Positions 45,348 through 54,182 of a stretch of 64,000 bases of DNA are shown piece after piece; position 1 is the stretch's first letter, and every line of letters begins with the position of its first letter. The stretch lies in assembly GCA_021604565.1 (NCBI GenBank), contig BQJF01000008.1:18380-82379 (forward strand). Reading direction: 5' to 3'. Source of the stretch: Minwuia thermotolerans. Lineage in GTDB: Bacteria; Pseudomonadota; Alphaproteobacteria; Minwuiales; Minwuiaceae. The notes under the pieces are model-generated. The model worked only from the letters and a program-made list of their open reading frames with translations, was not told where the DNA came from and searched no databases. A program made the position numbers and the translations under genes.

Positions 45348-46964
45348 GTGAAACATCAAGCGGCGAAGGTGGTGTCGAAGAACCTGCAGCGGGCGAACGG
45401 CCTGATGGCGCGCGGGCGTCCCGATCAGGCACTGCAGGTCTTCGAACAGGCACGGCGAACAGCGCCGGGTGTCTTCGAAGTCCATTTCGGCCTCGCCCGG
45501 GCGCGGCAGGCCCTGGGCGACGCGTCAGGTGCCGTTGATGCGTTCGGCACCGCGCTGGACCACGCGCCGGCTGGCGATCCCCGGGCACTGCTGGCGCTGG
45601 GACAGCTTGCCCGTGACCTGAAGGCGGCGGAGCAGGCGGTGGGGTTCTTCCGCGCGGCTGCGCTGGCCACGCCGGGCAGTGCCGACGCCCAGACCGGTCT
45701 CGCCCATGCATTGCGGGATCTCGGACGGCAGGAGGACGCGGTCGAACTGTTGCAGTCGGCCCTGCGCCTGTCGCCGGAGCAGAGCGCCCTGTGGACGGCA
45801 CTGGGTGCCGTGATGGCCGATCTGGAGGATCACGCCAACGCTGAGACATTCCTGCGTGAGGGGCTGCGGCTGGACCCGAAGAATGGTGCAGCGGCGGGTA
45901 ATCTGGCCGAGGTCCTGTTCGCCATGGGACGGGCCGACGAAGCGGCTGAAACATATGAACTGGCGATGCGGCTGCGCCCCGATGATGCAGCGCTGCGTTT
46001 CAATCACGCACTATTCGCGCTGGGCACGGGCGACCTGGAAACCGGCTGGCGCGACTACGAGGCCCGCCTGGACAGGAGCTATCCGGGTTTCATCCGGCGC
46101 GATCTGAAACAGAAGCGCTGGGACGGGCGGGAACTGCCGTCAGGCCGCCTTCTGGTGCTGGCGGAGCAGGGGGTGGGCGACGAGCTACATTTCCTGCACT
46201 GCATCCGGGACACGGCGGAGCAGGTCCGAGAGCTCTGGTGGGAATGCGATCCCCGCCTGCTGGACCTTTGTGCGCGGTCGTTCCCCGACGTGACCTTCGT
46301 GCCCTGGCAGGGATCGGACCGGCCGGGGTTTCATCGCGGCTATGGCTGGCTGTCGGATGCGCCGCGCTTCGATGCCGTGATCGAGGCTGGCAGCCTGCAG
46401 ACGCTGTTCCGGCGTGAGCTTGAAACATTCCCGGCGCAGCCCCCGTTGCTCAGGCCGCAAGCCGTGCCGCGAGCTTCGGATGGCAGGCTGCGGGTCGGCA
46501 TCAGCTGGACCAGCATCCATCGCAATCGTCTGCGTGACCGCGGCTATGTCCCGCTGGAGCACTGGGGGCCGCTGTTCGCGCTGCCCGGTGTGGAATGGGT
46601 CAACCTGCAATATGGCGAGGTCGCGCAGGAGATCACTGCGGCGGAGCAGCAGTTCGGTATCGGGATCAGTCAGGTTGCCGGACTGGATCTGAAGGACGAC
46701 TTCGATGGCACCGCATCGCTGATCGCGACCTGTGATCTGGTCATTGCGCCCACCAACACCGTGCGCCAGCTCGCGGCTTCCATCGGCGTGCCGTCACTGG
46801 TGTTCTCGCGTCTGCCCTACGAATTCGCACTGGGACAGGCGGTCAATCCGTTCTTCGCCAACATGCAGGATTTTGTCCGTCTGCCGGATCTGGACTGGAC
46901 CCGTTGCGTGACAGAGGTCGCAAGCCATGTCCGGGATCTCGCGGAACGTTACACGGCGGCCTGA
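45348..46964 (+). CDS. TPR protein with C-terminal glycosyltransferase-like domain
   Basis: About 538 residues. The N-terminal half is a run of tetratricopeptide repeats (about 10-245, for example 'ALRDLGRQEDAVELLQSALR' and 'AEVLFAMGRADEAAETYELA'). The C-terminal half resembles GT9/GT41-like TPR glycosyltransferases, with 'LLVLAEQGVGDELHFLHCIR' and a nucleotide-sugar-type segment 'CDLVIAPTNTVRQLAASIGV'. Similar fusions modify flagellin or other surface proteins. No flagellar genes are nearby, so the target is open. The GTG at 45348 or an in-frame TTG at 45315 could be the start. The 3' end overlaps the convergent chaC by 16 nt. Confidence 0.78.
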   Translation: MKHQAAKVVSKNLQRANGLMARGRPDQALQVFEQARRTAPGVFEVHFGLARARQALGDASGAVDAFGTALDHAPAGDPRALLALGQLARDLKAAEQAVGFFRAAALATPGSADAQTGLAHALRDLGRQEDAVELLQSALRLSPEQSALWTALGAVMADLEDHANAETFLREGLRLDPKNGAAAGNLAEVLFAMGRADEAAETYELAMRLRPDDAALRFNHALFALGTGDLETGWRDYEARLDRSYPGFIRRDLKQKRWDGRELPSGRLLVLAEQGVGDELHFLHCIRDTAEQVRELWWECDPRLLDLCARSFPDVTFVPWQGSDRPGFHRGYGWLSDAPRFDAVIEAGSLQTLFRRELETFPAQPPLLRPQAVPRASDGRLRVGISWTSIHRNRLRDRGYVPLEHWGPLFALPGVEWVNLQYGEVAQEITAAEQQFGIGISQVAGLDLKDDFDGTASLIATCDLVIAPTNTVRQLAASIGVPSLVFSRLPYEFALGQAVNPFFANMQDFVRLPDLDWTRCVTEVASHVRDLAERYTAA

Positions 46965-47629
46965 TACGCGCGTACCTTGCGCGCCAGCTTCTCCAGGTAG
47001 CGGTCGTTCAGGCCAAGTTCCTGCAAGTGCGCAAGTGTCTGAAACAGATAGTCGGAGCAGGGACCAAGCCAGCCCTCCGCCCGCGCGATGCTGAAGGCCA
47101 CCTTGTCGAGATCGGTCTCGCCGCAATAGCGCGGACTCTTGCGGTTGATCACGAAGGTCGCGGCCCGCACCGGCCCCTGATCGGTATGTGCCCGCACGAT
47201 GGTGGCGCGATAGGCGTCCGAGATCATCTCCCGCCGCCACAGGATGCCCAGCTCGTCTCGCGCCTTCTCCGGTGCCACGCGAAATGCCATGCCGGCACAT
47301 GAACCACCCCTGTCGAGGCCGAGCACCCGGCCCGGCTGTTCCGGTGATCCGCGCCCCAGTGGTGTCTCAAGGCAGAACCGGCGGTGCAGGCCGTGAATTC
47401 GGGCGATGCGCTTCTCCTCGAAATGAAATGCAGGGTTCCAGATCAGGGAGCCATAGCCGAAGACCCAGATGTCCTCCTCCGGCGCGAAGCGGGCCATCGT
47501 CCGGTCACGTGATGCCTCCCGATCCGCGTCCGACATGCGCGTCAGCAGACCACGGCGTTCCGCATCCAGCATGAATTCCTCCAGCGCGCCGGTTGCTATG
47601 TTCTCGCGGGTCAGCGTCGGGTGGCTCAT
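46949..47629 (-). CDS. chaC: Gamma-glutamylcyclotransferase (ChaC family)
   Basis: Degrades glutathione to 5-oxoproline and Cys-Gly, 226 residues. ChaC signature 'IWVFGYGSLIWNPAFHFEEK' at about residues 53-72 (YGSL substrate loop), 'LHRRFCLETPLGRGSPEQPG', 'GMAFRV' with the catalytic Glu in the following region, and 'DYLFQTLAHLQELGLND' near the end. The ATG at 47629 overlaps the MFS stop by 4 nt. The frame stays open far upstream through the MFS gene, but that part is a shadow. Confidence 0.9.
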   Translation of the reverse strand: MSHPTLTRENIATGALEEFMLDAERRGLLTRMSDADREASRDRTMARFAPEEDIWVFGYGSLIWNPAFHFEEKRIARIHGLHRRFCLETPLGRGSPEQPGRVLGLDRGGSCAGMAFRVAPEKARDELGILWRREMISDAYRATIVRAHTDQGPVRAATFVINRKSPRYCGETDLDKVAFSIARAEGWLGPCSDYLFQTLAHLQELGLNDRYLEKLARKVRAYQAAV

Positions 47630-48924
47630 GCATCCTCCCCGGCCGGGACGCAGTGGCTTTCGCGGATGAACAGCGACAGCAGGGCCCCCAGCCCGGCGCA
47701 GACCGGCAGCACCAGCAGCGCGACCTGATAGTCGGCGACGGAATAGACCGGAATGCTGGTCTGTGCCGAGACCGCGCCGTCCCAGGAGAGGTCGAGCACG
47801 ATGCCGACGGCAGGCTGCAACAGGGCACCGCCGCCAACGAACATGCCGTTGACGAAGCCGGTCACCGCACCGCCGATGGAGGGTGGCGACAGTTCCCGCG
47901 CCGCTGCCAGACAGACAATCATCGACCCGCCGAACAGGCCGACCAGGAAGATCATGATCTGGCGCTGCAGCAGCGTCGGTTCGAACCCGTAGAGCATCAC
48001 CACCCAGAGCAGCAGCGAGAAGAACGCGGCGTTCATCAGCGGCAGCTTGCGTCGCCGGAAGAAGTCCGAGAGGAAGCCGCCGAGCGGGCCGCCGAAGGCA
48101 AAGCCCACGGTCATGAGAGACGTGGAGAAGCCTGCGACTTCGCGATCCACGCCATGCATCAGCATGATGTGCGGCACACCCCACAGCAGGCCATAGGACA
48201 GGAAGGGACCGGAGAGCAGCAGGCCATAGAAGCCGAGCACCCAGTTCTGTCGGCGCGACATGGCCTGTTTCAGGGATACGCCAAGGCTCTGGGTGCCGGT
48301 ACGTTCGACGCGTTGTCCGTCCGGTCGGTCGCGCACCAGCAGCCAGATCAGCAGCGCCAGCACGGCGCCCCAGATCCCGCTGGTCAGCATCGGATCGCGC
48401 CAGCCGTACTGGTCGATCAGCCCACCCAGCGGTCCCTGCGCCAGGAAGCCGCCGAGCATGGCGTAGCCCATGGTCAGACCGGAAAACAGGCCAAAGCGGC
48501 TGGGCGGATGCCAGGCAGAGGCAATGGTCAGGGCAGAGATGAAACCAACGGCGGACCCGGCCCCCACCAGGAAACGCCCGGCGTAGGCAACCCAGATGTT
48601 CGGTGAAAGCGCGAAGGCGATGACCCCGATGCCGACCAGGGCCATGCCGCCCGCCATCAGGATGCGCGGTCCCCAGCGGTCCAGCAGCAGTCCGACCGGC
48701 AGTTGCAGCAGGGCATAGACGTAGAGATACAGCGCGGCGAGGTTGCCGGTGACCGCAGCTCCGACATCGAATGCGGCCATCAGCGGATCGACCATCACCG
48801 AAGGCGCGGCCCTCTGGAAGAAGGCGTAGAAGAAGCAGTTCGCCGCCAGAAACCAGACGATCCAGGCCCTCAGGCCCCCGATCGCATGGATGCGGGTGAC
48901 GGTGCTTGTCAGAGTGGCGGTCAT
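47626..48924 (-). CDS. MFS transporter
   Basis: A 432-residue permease with about twelve membrane segments and loop signature 'LPVGLLLDRWGPRILMAGG' near residue 75. The N-terminal 'FFYAFFQRAAPSVMVDPLMA' echoes the MFS at 26648-27925, so both may belong to one subfamily. Joined by 4-nt ATGA overlaps to the LLM oxidoreductase upstream and to chaC downstream, so the three are translationally coupled. Substrate unknown, with a link to glutathione or thiol compounds suggested by chaC. Confidence 0.88.
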   Translation of the reverse strand: MTATLTSTVTRIHAIGGLRAWIVWFLAANCFFYAFFQRAAPSVMVDPLMAAFDVGAAVTGNLAALYLYVYALLQLPVGLLLDRWGPRILMAGGMALVGIGVIAFALSPNIWVAYAGRFLVGAGSAVGFISALTIASAWHPPSRFGLFSGLTMGYAMLGGFLAQGPLGGLIDQYGWRDPMLTSGIWGAVLALLIWLLVRDRPDGQRVERTGTQSLGVSLKQAMSRRQNWVLGFYGLLLSGPFLSYGLLWGVPHIMLMHGVDREVAGFSTSLMTVGFAFGGPLGGFLSDFFRRRKLPLMNAAFFSLLLWVVMLYGFEPTLLQRQIMIFLVGLFGGSMIVCLAAARELSPPSIGGAVTGFVNGMFVGGGALLQPAVGIVLDLSWDGAVSAQTSIPVYSVADYQVALLVLPVCAGLGALLSLFIRESHCVPAGEDA

Positions 48925-49937
48925 GCGGCGGCTCGCTGGTCCAGGGCGAAGGCCTCCGCCAGCAGTTCGTAGGACCGGACCCGCGCCGCGAAATCATGGC
49001 TGATGGTCACGACGACCAGTTCCTCGACACCATAGAGTTCGGCCAGCCGCTCCAGTTCCGCCTTGACCTTGTCCGGCGGCCCGGAGACGGAGCGGTCTCG
49101 ATTGGCCTCGACGATGGCATGGTCATGCGGGCTGTAGGGGTACGCATCCGCTTCCTCCGGCGTTGGAAACGGTCCCCATTCCCCCTTCATCAGGCGCAGC
49201 AGCCAGAGGTCACGTGACTTGATCAGGTAGTCGGCCTGTTCCTGGGTTTCGGCGCAGAGCGCGAAGACGCCGATCGTGCCTTCCGGCTTCGGACAGTAGG
49301 CGGAGGGCCTGAAATGCTGGCGATAGGCCTGCATGATCCTGTCGCCGCCCTGGGTATTGATGAAATGGGCGAAGGAGAAGGGCAGGCCGAAATGCGCCGC
49401 ATAGGTCGCACTGTCCGCCGATGAGCCAAGCATCCATACCTGCGGCGCGCTCGGGCCGAGGGGCTGGGCCTTGATGGCGGCGAAGGGGTGATCATCCTCC
49501 AGCGCGTCATTCATGAAGCCGATGACGTCGAGCACCTGCCGCGGGTAATAGTCGATGGAGGCCTTGCCCGGGCCTGCCTGCAACGCGCGGGCGGTGTGGC
49601 CATCGCTGCCCGGTGCCCGACCGACCCCCAGGTCGATGCGGCCGGGATACAGCGTCTCCAGCATCCTGAAGGTCTCCGCCACCTTCAGCGCGGAATAGTG
49701 ACTGAGCATGACACCGCCTGAGCCGACTCGCAGATGCTGCGTCGCCCCGGCAATGTGCCCGATCAGGATCTCCGGCGCGGCACCGGCGAGTCCGCCGGAG
49801 GCATGATGCTCCGCCAGCCAGTAGCGGTGATAGCCCAGCCTGTCGCAGGCCTGCGCCAGCGCGATGGACTCCCGGATGGCGTCGGCAGGCGTCGCACCTG
49901 CCCGGATGGGACTCTGGTCAAGGACACTCAGGCGCAC
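48921..49937 (-). CDS. LLM class flavin-dependent oxidoreductase
   Basis: Luciferase-like monooxygenase-fold protein of 338 residues starting with GTG. Family features: 'MRLSVLDQSPIRAGATPADA', 'RYWLAEHHASGGLAGAAPEI', 'LRVGSGGVMLSHYSALKVAE' and 'IDLGVGRAPGSDGHTARAL'. This group ('MsnO8/YhbW-like', single-component by sequence) uses FMN. The substrate is not known. First gene of the LLM-MFS-chaC operon. Confidence 0.9.
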   Translation of the reverse strand: MRLSVLDQSPIRAGATPADAIRESIALAQACDRLGYHRYWLAEHHASGGLAGAAPEILIGHIAGATQHLRVGSGGVMLSHYSALKVAETFRMLETLYPGRIDLGVGRAPGSDGHTARALQAGPGKASIDYYPRQVLDVIGFMNDALEDDHPFAAIKAQPLGPSAPQVWMLGSSADSATYAAHFGLPFSFAHFINTQGGDRIMQAYRQHFRPSAYCPKPEGTIGVFALCAETQEQADYLIKSRDLWLLRLMKGEWGPFPTPEEADAYPYSPHDHAIVEANRDRSVSGPPDKVKAELERLAELYGVEELVVVTISHDFAARVRSYELLAEAFALDQRAAA

Positions 49938-50015
49938 GGGCAGGGCCTGCGAGCGTGGTTGCGTTCAGTCTGCTGTTTGCTCATGGTTCCCCGAGATAGC
50001 GCGCAGGAGAAACCT

Positions 50016-50567
50016 ATGGAAGACCCGAGAATTGCAATGGTGCTCCGCTTCTGGTTCGAGGAACTGGCACCGGAACAGCACTGGAAGCGCGACAGTGCTG
50101 TGGATGCGGTCATTGCCGAGCGTTTCGGTGACCTGAACGGGCAAGCCGCGCGCGGGGAATGCGACGGCTGGCAGGGCAGCAGCGACGGCGCGCTGGCGCT
50201 GGTCATCACGCTGGACCAGTTCAGCCGCAACCTGTTTCGCGACAGCCCCGATGCCTGGGCCAACGACCCGAAGGCACTTGCCATTGCGACCGCTGCCATC
50301 GATGCAGGTTTCGATCAGCAGCAGCCGGAAATGCGCCGCTTGTTCTTCTATCTGCCGTTCGAGCATTCGGAAGTGCTGGCGGATCAGGAACGCTGCATGG
50401 CGCTGTTCAGTGGCCTTGATCTGCCGGAATCCCATGTCGCGGCCGTCCACCGTCATCACGAGATCATCGAACGCTTCGGTCGCTTTCCGCACCGCAATGC
50501 CGTTCTGGGGCGGGAAAGCACTGCGGAGGAGATCGCCTTCCTGAAGGAGCCGAACAGCGCGTTCTGA
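50016..50567 (+). CDS. DUF924 family protein
   Basis: A 183-residue soluble helical protein. DUF924 hallmarks are 'MVLRFWFEELAPEQHWKRDS', 'ALALVITLDQFSRNLFRDSP', 'RRLFFYLPFEHSE' and 'RFPHRNAVLGRESTAEEIAF'. The family is widespread and functionally unassigned. The start at 50016 follows AGGAGA. Divergent from the LLM operon and followed after 11 nt by an MliC-like gene. Confidence 0.9.
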   Translation: MEDPRIAMVLRFWFEELAPEQHWKRDSAVDAVIAERFGDLNGQAARGECDGWQGSSDGALALVITLDQFSRNLFRDSPDAWANDPKALAIATAAIDAGFDQQQPEMRRLFFYLPFEHSEVLADQERCMALFSGLDLPESHVAAVHRHHEIIERFGRFPHRNAVLGRESTAEEIAFLKEPNSAF

Positions 50568-50578
50568 GGCACCGACCC

Positions 50579-50974
50579 ATGCTGCAACTTGCCGTCGTCA
50601 TTGTCAGCGCGTTCATGGTGTCGGCGATACCGGCTGCCGCAGGCGGCAATGCGCCCGGTCCCGGCTGGCAGGTCAGTGAGACGAGCTATCACTGCGCGGA
50701 CGGCAGTGCCGTCTCACTGACATACCTGTTCGATGACCAGAGACCGGCTCTGGCGGTCATGGGTTTCCGGGGGCGGCAGGTGGCGATGCGGCAGGTGCGC
50801 AGTGGTTCCGGCTTGCGGTTCGCGGCACTGGATGAACAGGCCGGGTTGCGCTGGCATGTGAAGGGGGCGGTGGGGTTCGTGTCGATGCTGGCCGCCGATC
50901 ACACAGCAACGGCGCAGGTTCTGGCCCGTAATTGCCGGGAGACGCAGCGCCGCGCATACCATCTGCCACGCTGA
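50579..50974 (+). CDS. Probable MliC-like lysozyme-inhibitor-fold secreted protein
   Basis: A 131-residue protein with signal peptide (residues 1-21, 'LAVVIVSAFMVSAIPAAAGG'). The mature part shows the MliC pattern: 'SYHCADGSAVSLTYLFDD', a middle strand 'AMRQVRSGSGLRFAALDEQA', 'LRWHVKGAVGFV', and a C-terminal Cys in 'LARNCRE' that could pair with the first Cys. MliC proteins inhibit C-type lysozyme through the Ser-Gly and Lys-containing loops. Those positions are present but divergent. Family call from pattern memory. Confidence 0.6.
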   Translation: MLQLAVVIVSAFMVSAIPAAAGGNAPGPGWQVSETSYHCADGSAVSLTYLFDDQRPALAVMGFRGRQVAMRQVRSGSGLRFAALDEQAGLRWHVKGAVGFVSMLAADHTATAQVLARNCRETQRRAYHLPR

Positions 50975-51037
50975 TCCGCTTCCCCCTGGAGGCCCGCTGG
51001 GCCACCATGGCTCACCAACATCTGGGGAGGTGGACCG

Positions 51038-52273
51038 ATGAGTGCGATTGCAGACGAACATCCGGAAGAACTGCGGCAGGTGGTGGACGGCCTGATCGCC
51101 TTCGCCGACAAGGAGATCCTGCCGCGCCACGCTGCGAACCGTGACCTGTTCGAGGACGGGCGGCGCATCTACACGGAAGACGGGCGCATGTCGCCACCGG
51201 TGGTCGATCTGATCCGGGAAGTGCGGAAGGCGGCCTCGAAGGCCGGCTATTACCAGATGTGCGTGCCGGAGGCGCTGGGCGGTGGCGGGTTGGGCAACGA
51301 GGCCTATTTCGCCGGCTGGCAGGCCCTGTTCCATCATTGCGGGCCGCAGAACTGGCTGATGCTCTACGCGATCAGTCACTGGGCGTTCGGGCCGAGCCGC
51401 CTGTTGGAGAAGGTTACCGACCGCGCACGGGACGAGATCCTGGAACCGCTGATGTCGGGCGAGAAGGGCATGTGCTTCGGCTTGTCGGAGCCGGGAGCAG
51501 GCTCCGATGCCACCATGATCAGGACGCGTGCGGTTCCGGACGGCGACGGCTGGGTGATCGAGGGGCGGAAGATCTGGACCACCAATTCCCCCATCGCCGA
51601 CTACTGCATCCTGTTCGCCGTCACGGACCCGGAGCGAGCGGCACAGAAGAAGGGCGGCATCTCCGCCTTCCTGGTGCCGACCGACGCGCCGGGCTTCGAG
51701 GTGCAGCGCATCGTCAAGATGTTCGGCCATATCGGCGGCGACGAGGCGGAACTGCGATTCGAGGGGTTGCGGGTGGAACCCTGGCAACTGGTGGGCGACC
51801 TGCATCAGGGCTTTGCCATGGCGCTCTACGGGGTGTCGCTGGGGCGGATCTACAATTCGGCCCGTGCAGTTGGGCTGGGGCGCTGGTCGCTGGAACTGGC
51901 GTTGGAGTATGCCAAGGCGCGGGAGGCGTTCGGCAAACCCATCGCGGAATATCAGGGGGTCACGTTCCCGCTGGCGTCATCAGCGATGGAACTGCATGCC
52001 GCGCATCTGATGGGCATGAATGCGACGCGGCTGCTGGATCAGGGACAGGCGGCGATCAAGGAACTGTCCATGACCAAGGCCTACGCCGTCGAGATCGGGG
52101 TGCGTGCCGTGGATCGCGCCATGCAGACATTCGGGGCCATGGGCTTCACCAACGAGGTTGGCCTGACCGAGGCCTGGCAGGCGTTGAGGGTGATCAATGT
52201 CGCCGACGGAACCAACGAAATCCTGCGTCGGACCGTCATTCAGCGGCTGCTGAAAGGCGACATTGACCTGTAA
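51038..52273 (+). CDS. Acyl-CoA dehydrogenase
   Basis: FAD-dependent dehydrogenase of 411 residues. N-terminal helical domain, beta-domain motif 'CFGLSEPGAGSDATMIRTRA' at about residues 146-165, 'GRKIWTTNSPIADYCILFAV', and C-terminal domain with 'EYAKAREAFGKPIAEYQGVT' and 'INVADGTNEILRRTVIQRLL'. A single-gene ACAD, not overlapping a partner. A GGGAGG precedes the ATG. Substrate class cannot be told from sequence. Confidence 0.92.
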   Translation: MSAIADEHPEELRQVVDGLIAFADKEILPRHAANRDLFEDGRRIYTEDGRMSPPVVDLIREVRKAASKAGYYQMCVPEALGGGGLGNEAYFAGWQALFHHCGPQNWLMLYAISHWAFGPSRLLEKVTDRARDEILEPLMSGEKGMCFGLSEPGAGSDATMIRTRAVPDGDGWVIEGRKIWTTNSPIADYCILFAVTDPERAAQKKGGISAFLVPTDAPGFEVQRIVKMFGHIGGDEAELRFEGLRVEPWQLVGDLHQGFAMALYGVSLGRIYNSARAVGLGRWSLELALEYAKAREAFGKPIAEYQGVTFPLASSAMELHAAHLMGMNATRLLDQGQAAIKELSMTKAYAVEIGVRAVDRAMQTFGAMGFTNEVGLTEAWQALRVINVADGTNEILRRTVIQRLLKGDIDL

Positions 52274-52280
52274 CAATTCG

Positions 52281-52451
52281 TTAACCCTCGGCCCGGTCGG
52301 CGGCGCGACGGCGCCAGCGGCGGATCATGGACAGGCTGCGGGGCTGACTGGCGTCGGCGGCGCGTTCTGCCTGCTGCACATCGGTGTGGCTCGGGACATA
52401 GCCAGCCTGCCGGGTTGCGTTCATGTAGGAATTGCCGAGAATGCTGAGCAT
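52281..52451 (-). CDS. Small basic hypothetical protein
   Basis: A 56-residue protein with a strong AAGGAGA ribosome binding site before the ATG at 52451. The middle is 'NATRQAGYVPSHTDVQQAER' and the C-terminus is very basic ('MIRRWRRRAADRAEG'). No signal peptide, membrane segment or known domain. Divergent from the LysR gene over about 99 nt and convergent with an acyl-CoA dehydrogenase. Its ribosome binding site is the best evidence that it is real. Confidence 0.55.
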   Translation of the reverse strand: MLSILGNSYMNATRQAGYVPSHTDVQQAERAADASQPRSLSMIRRWRRRAADRAEG

Positions 52452-52550
52452 GATGCTGTCTCCTTGGGTTTGTGTGTGAAGCGGTATCTGGTTCACGGAC
52501 ACACATAAAACCAGTCAGCGAAATTTCCTGACTGTAAGGTGGAGTTACAG

Positions 52551-53450
52551 ATGGACTGGTCTGACATGCCGCCGCTGGCAACCTTGCGGTCCTTCGAGGC
52601 GGCGGCCCGGCACCTGAACTTCACGGCTGCGGGCAGGGAGATGAACGTGACCCACGCCGCCGTCAGTCAGCAGGTGCGCAGACTGGAGGAGCGTCTGGGG
52701 GTCAGCCTGATGGTACGCGAGGGCCGGGGACTTGCCCTGACCGACGATGGTGCACGGCTGGCCTGGCAGCTTTCGGACGGCTTCGGCACGTTGCAACAGG
52801 CCATCGCGGCCTTTACCGACAACGAGACGATGCGCGCCCTGAAGGTCACCGTCACACCGATCTTCGCGACCAGTTGGCTGATGCCGAGAATCGCGGATTT
52901 CCGGGCTTCCTACCCGGATATCGAGCTGATGCTGAACCCGACTTTCGAACTGATGGACCTGCGTCGAGACAACTATGACCTGGCCATTCGCTACGGCCTC
53001 GGTCGCTGGCCGCGACTGGAGAGCGAGCCGCTGATCCCGTCGTCATTCGTCGTGGTGGCTGCAACCTCCCTGGTCGGCAACCGGCGTATCCTGGAACCGT
53101 CCGATGCGGCGGACCTGCCTTGGCTGCAGGAACTCGGAACCGACGAACTGAAGATCTGGATGGAGCGCCGCGGGGTGGTGGTGCCGCGCAAGAAGAACAT
53201 CACGCACCTGCCCGGCTACATGATCATGTCAGCCCTGCGCGACGGACAGGGCGTTGCCTGCACCGCGCGGGTGTTCGTTGAGGAGGACATCCAGGAAGGC
53301 CGCCTCACCGTCCTGTTCGAGGATGAGGAGGGCGACGAACTGAACCCCGCCGCCTATCACATGGTCTGGCAACCCGGCCCCATGCGTGCACCCCTGAAAG
53401 CCTTCGTCACCTGGCTGAAGCAGGTGGCGAAGGCCGATCCGGGGGCGTAG
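52551..53450 (+). CDS. LysR-family regulator, GcvA-like
   Basis: A 299-residue LysR protein. N-terminal winged helix 'LPPLATLRSF'-type opening as in GcvA/AmpR-like members ('FTAAGREMNVTHAAVSQQVR'), then a periplasmic-binding-like effector domain with 'NYDLAIRYGLGRWPRLESEP' and a near-C-terminal 'GQGVACTARVFVEEDIQEGR'. ATG 52551 follows AAGGTGGAG. An in-frame GTG at 52539 is possible. Divergent from a small 56-residue gene, a likely target. The regulated pathway is unknown. Confidence 0.85.
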   Translation: MDWSDMPPLATLRSFEAAARHLNFTAAGREMNVTHAAVSQQVRRLEERLGVSLMVREGRGLALTDDGARLAWQLSDGFGTLQQAIAAFTDNETMRALKVTVTPIFATSWLMPRIADFRASYPDIELMLNPTFELMDLRRDNYDLAIRYGLGRWPRLESEPLIPSSFVVVAATSLVGNRRILEPSDAADLPWLQELGTDELKIWMERRGVVVPRKKNITHLPGYMIMSALRDGQGVACTARVFVEEDIQEGRLTVLFEDEEGDELNPAAYHMVWQPGPMRAPLKAFVTWLKQVAKADPGA

Positions 53451-53459
53451 GATCGTTGT

Positions 53460-54182
53460 ATGAATCAGCACGACAGGCACATGGTGGGCACTGCCGGATC
53501 CGAAGACGCACTGCTCGGTATCGGGCTCTATGCGATCCCGGAGGCAGCAAGACTGCTCCAGACGTCCAGCCAGCGACTTCGGAGGTGGCTGGCGGGGTAT
53601 GGCGCTGTCGGGCCCAATGGCGACCGACAGTATCCCGGCCTCTGGGAAAGTGATGTGGTCCTTGACGATGGCGCGCGTTTCCTGAGTTTTCGTGACCTGA
53701 TGGAAATGCGCGTGGCGACCCGGTTTGCAGTTGCAGGTGTCCGTCTGGACACGCTGCGCAAGTGCCATGATCGTGCGACACAGGTCCTGGGTACGGATCG
53801 ACCGTTTTCGGATGAGCGTTTCAGCACGGATGGACGGACAATTTTCCTGGAAGAGCCTGATGTCGATGAAGACACTGCGTTGCTCGACCTCTTGAGTGGA
53901 CAATGGATATTCAGGCGCTTTCTGGCGCCGACTTTCGTGGATGTCGAGCACCATCAGGGGCGTCCTGTCCGTTGGTGGGCGCTGGACAGGAAGCGGTCCG
54001 TGATCCTGGATCCGGCCCGGTCATTCGGACAACCTATCGTGGTTGACTCCGGTGTCCCGACGGCGGTTCTGGCTGAAGCTGCCACAGTCGAAGGATCGGT
54101 GCGCCGGGCAGCGAAACTTTATGAGGTTGCGGAGCACGAGGTCCGCGACGCGGTCTTGTTCGAGGAGCGAATGGCGGCTTGA
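53460..54182 (+). CDS. Antitoxin of a VapBC45-like pair (HTH plus DUF433)
   Basis: A 240-residue protein. An N-terminal MerR-like helix-turn-helix ('LYAIPEAARLLQTSSQRLRR') spans about 22-60, and a C-terminal DUF433 module spans about 187-235 ('GQPIVVDSGVPTAVLAEAAT', 'VRRAAKLYEVAEHEVRDAVL'). This domain pair, its length and the overlapping PIN-like gene match the VapB45/VapC45 arrangement of mycobacteria (Rv2018/Rv2019) as I recall it. It would neutralize the toxin and repress its own promoter. It starts 9 nt after the LysR stop and may share that transcript. Confidence 0.78.
   Translation: MNQHDRHMVGTAGSEDALLGIGLYAIPEAARLLQTSSQRLRRWLAGYGAVGPNGDRQYPGLWESDVVLDDGARFLSFRDLMEMRVATRFAVAGVRLDTLRKCHDRATQVLGTDRPFSDERFSTDGRTIFLEEPDVDEDTALLDLLSGQWIFRRFLAPTFVDVEHHQGRPVRWWALDRKRSVILDPARSFGQPIVVDSGVPTAVLAEAATVEGSVRRAAKLYEVAEHEVRDAVLFEERMAA

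Noticed and set aside
47630..48997. Apparent N-terminal extension that would fuse chaC to upstream sequence
   Set aside because: The extension lies within the MFS gene in another frame. The real chaC start at 47629 overlaps the MFS stop by the usual ATGA.
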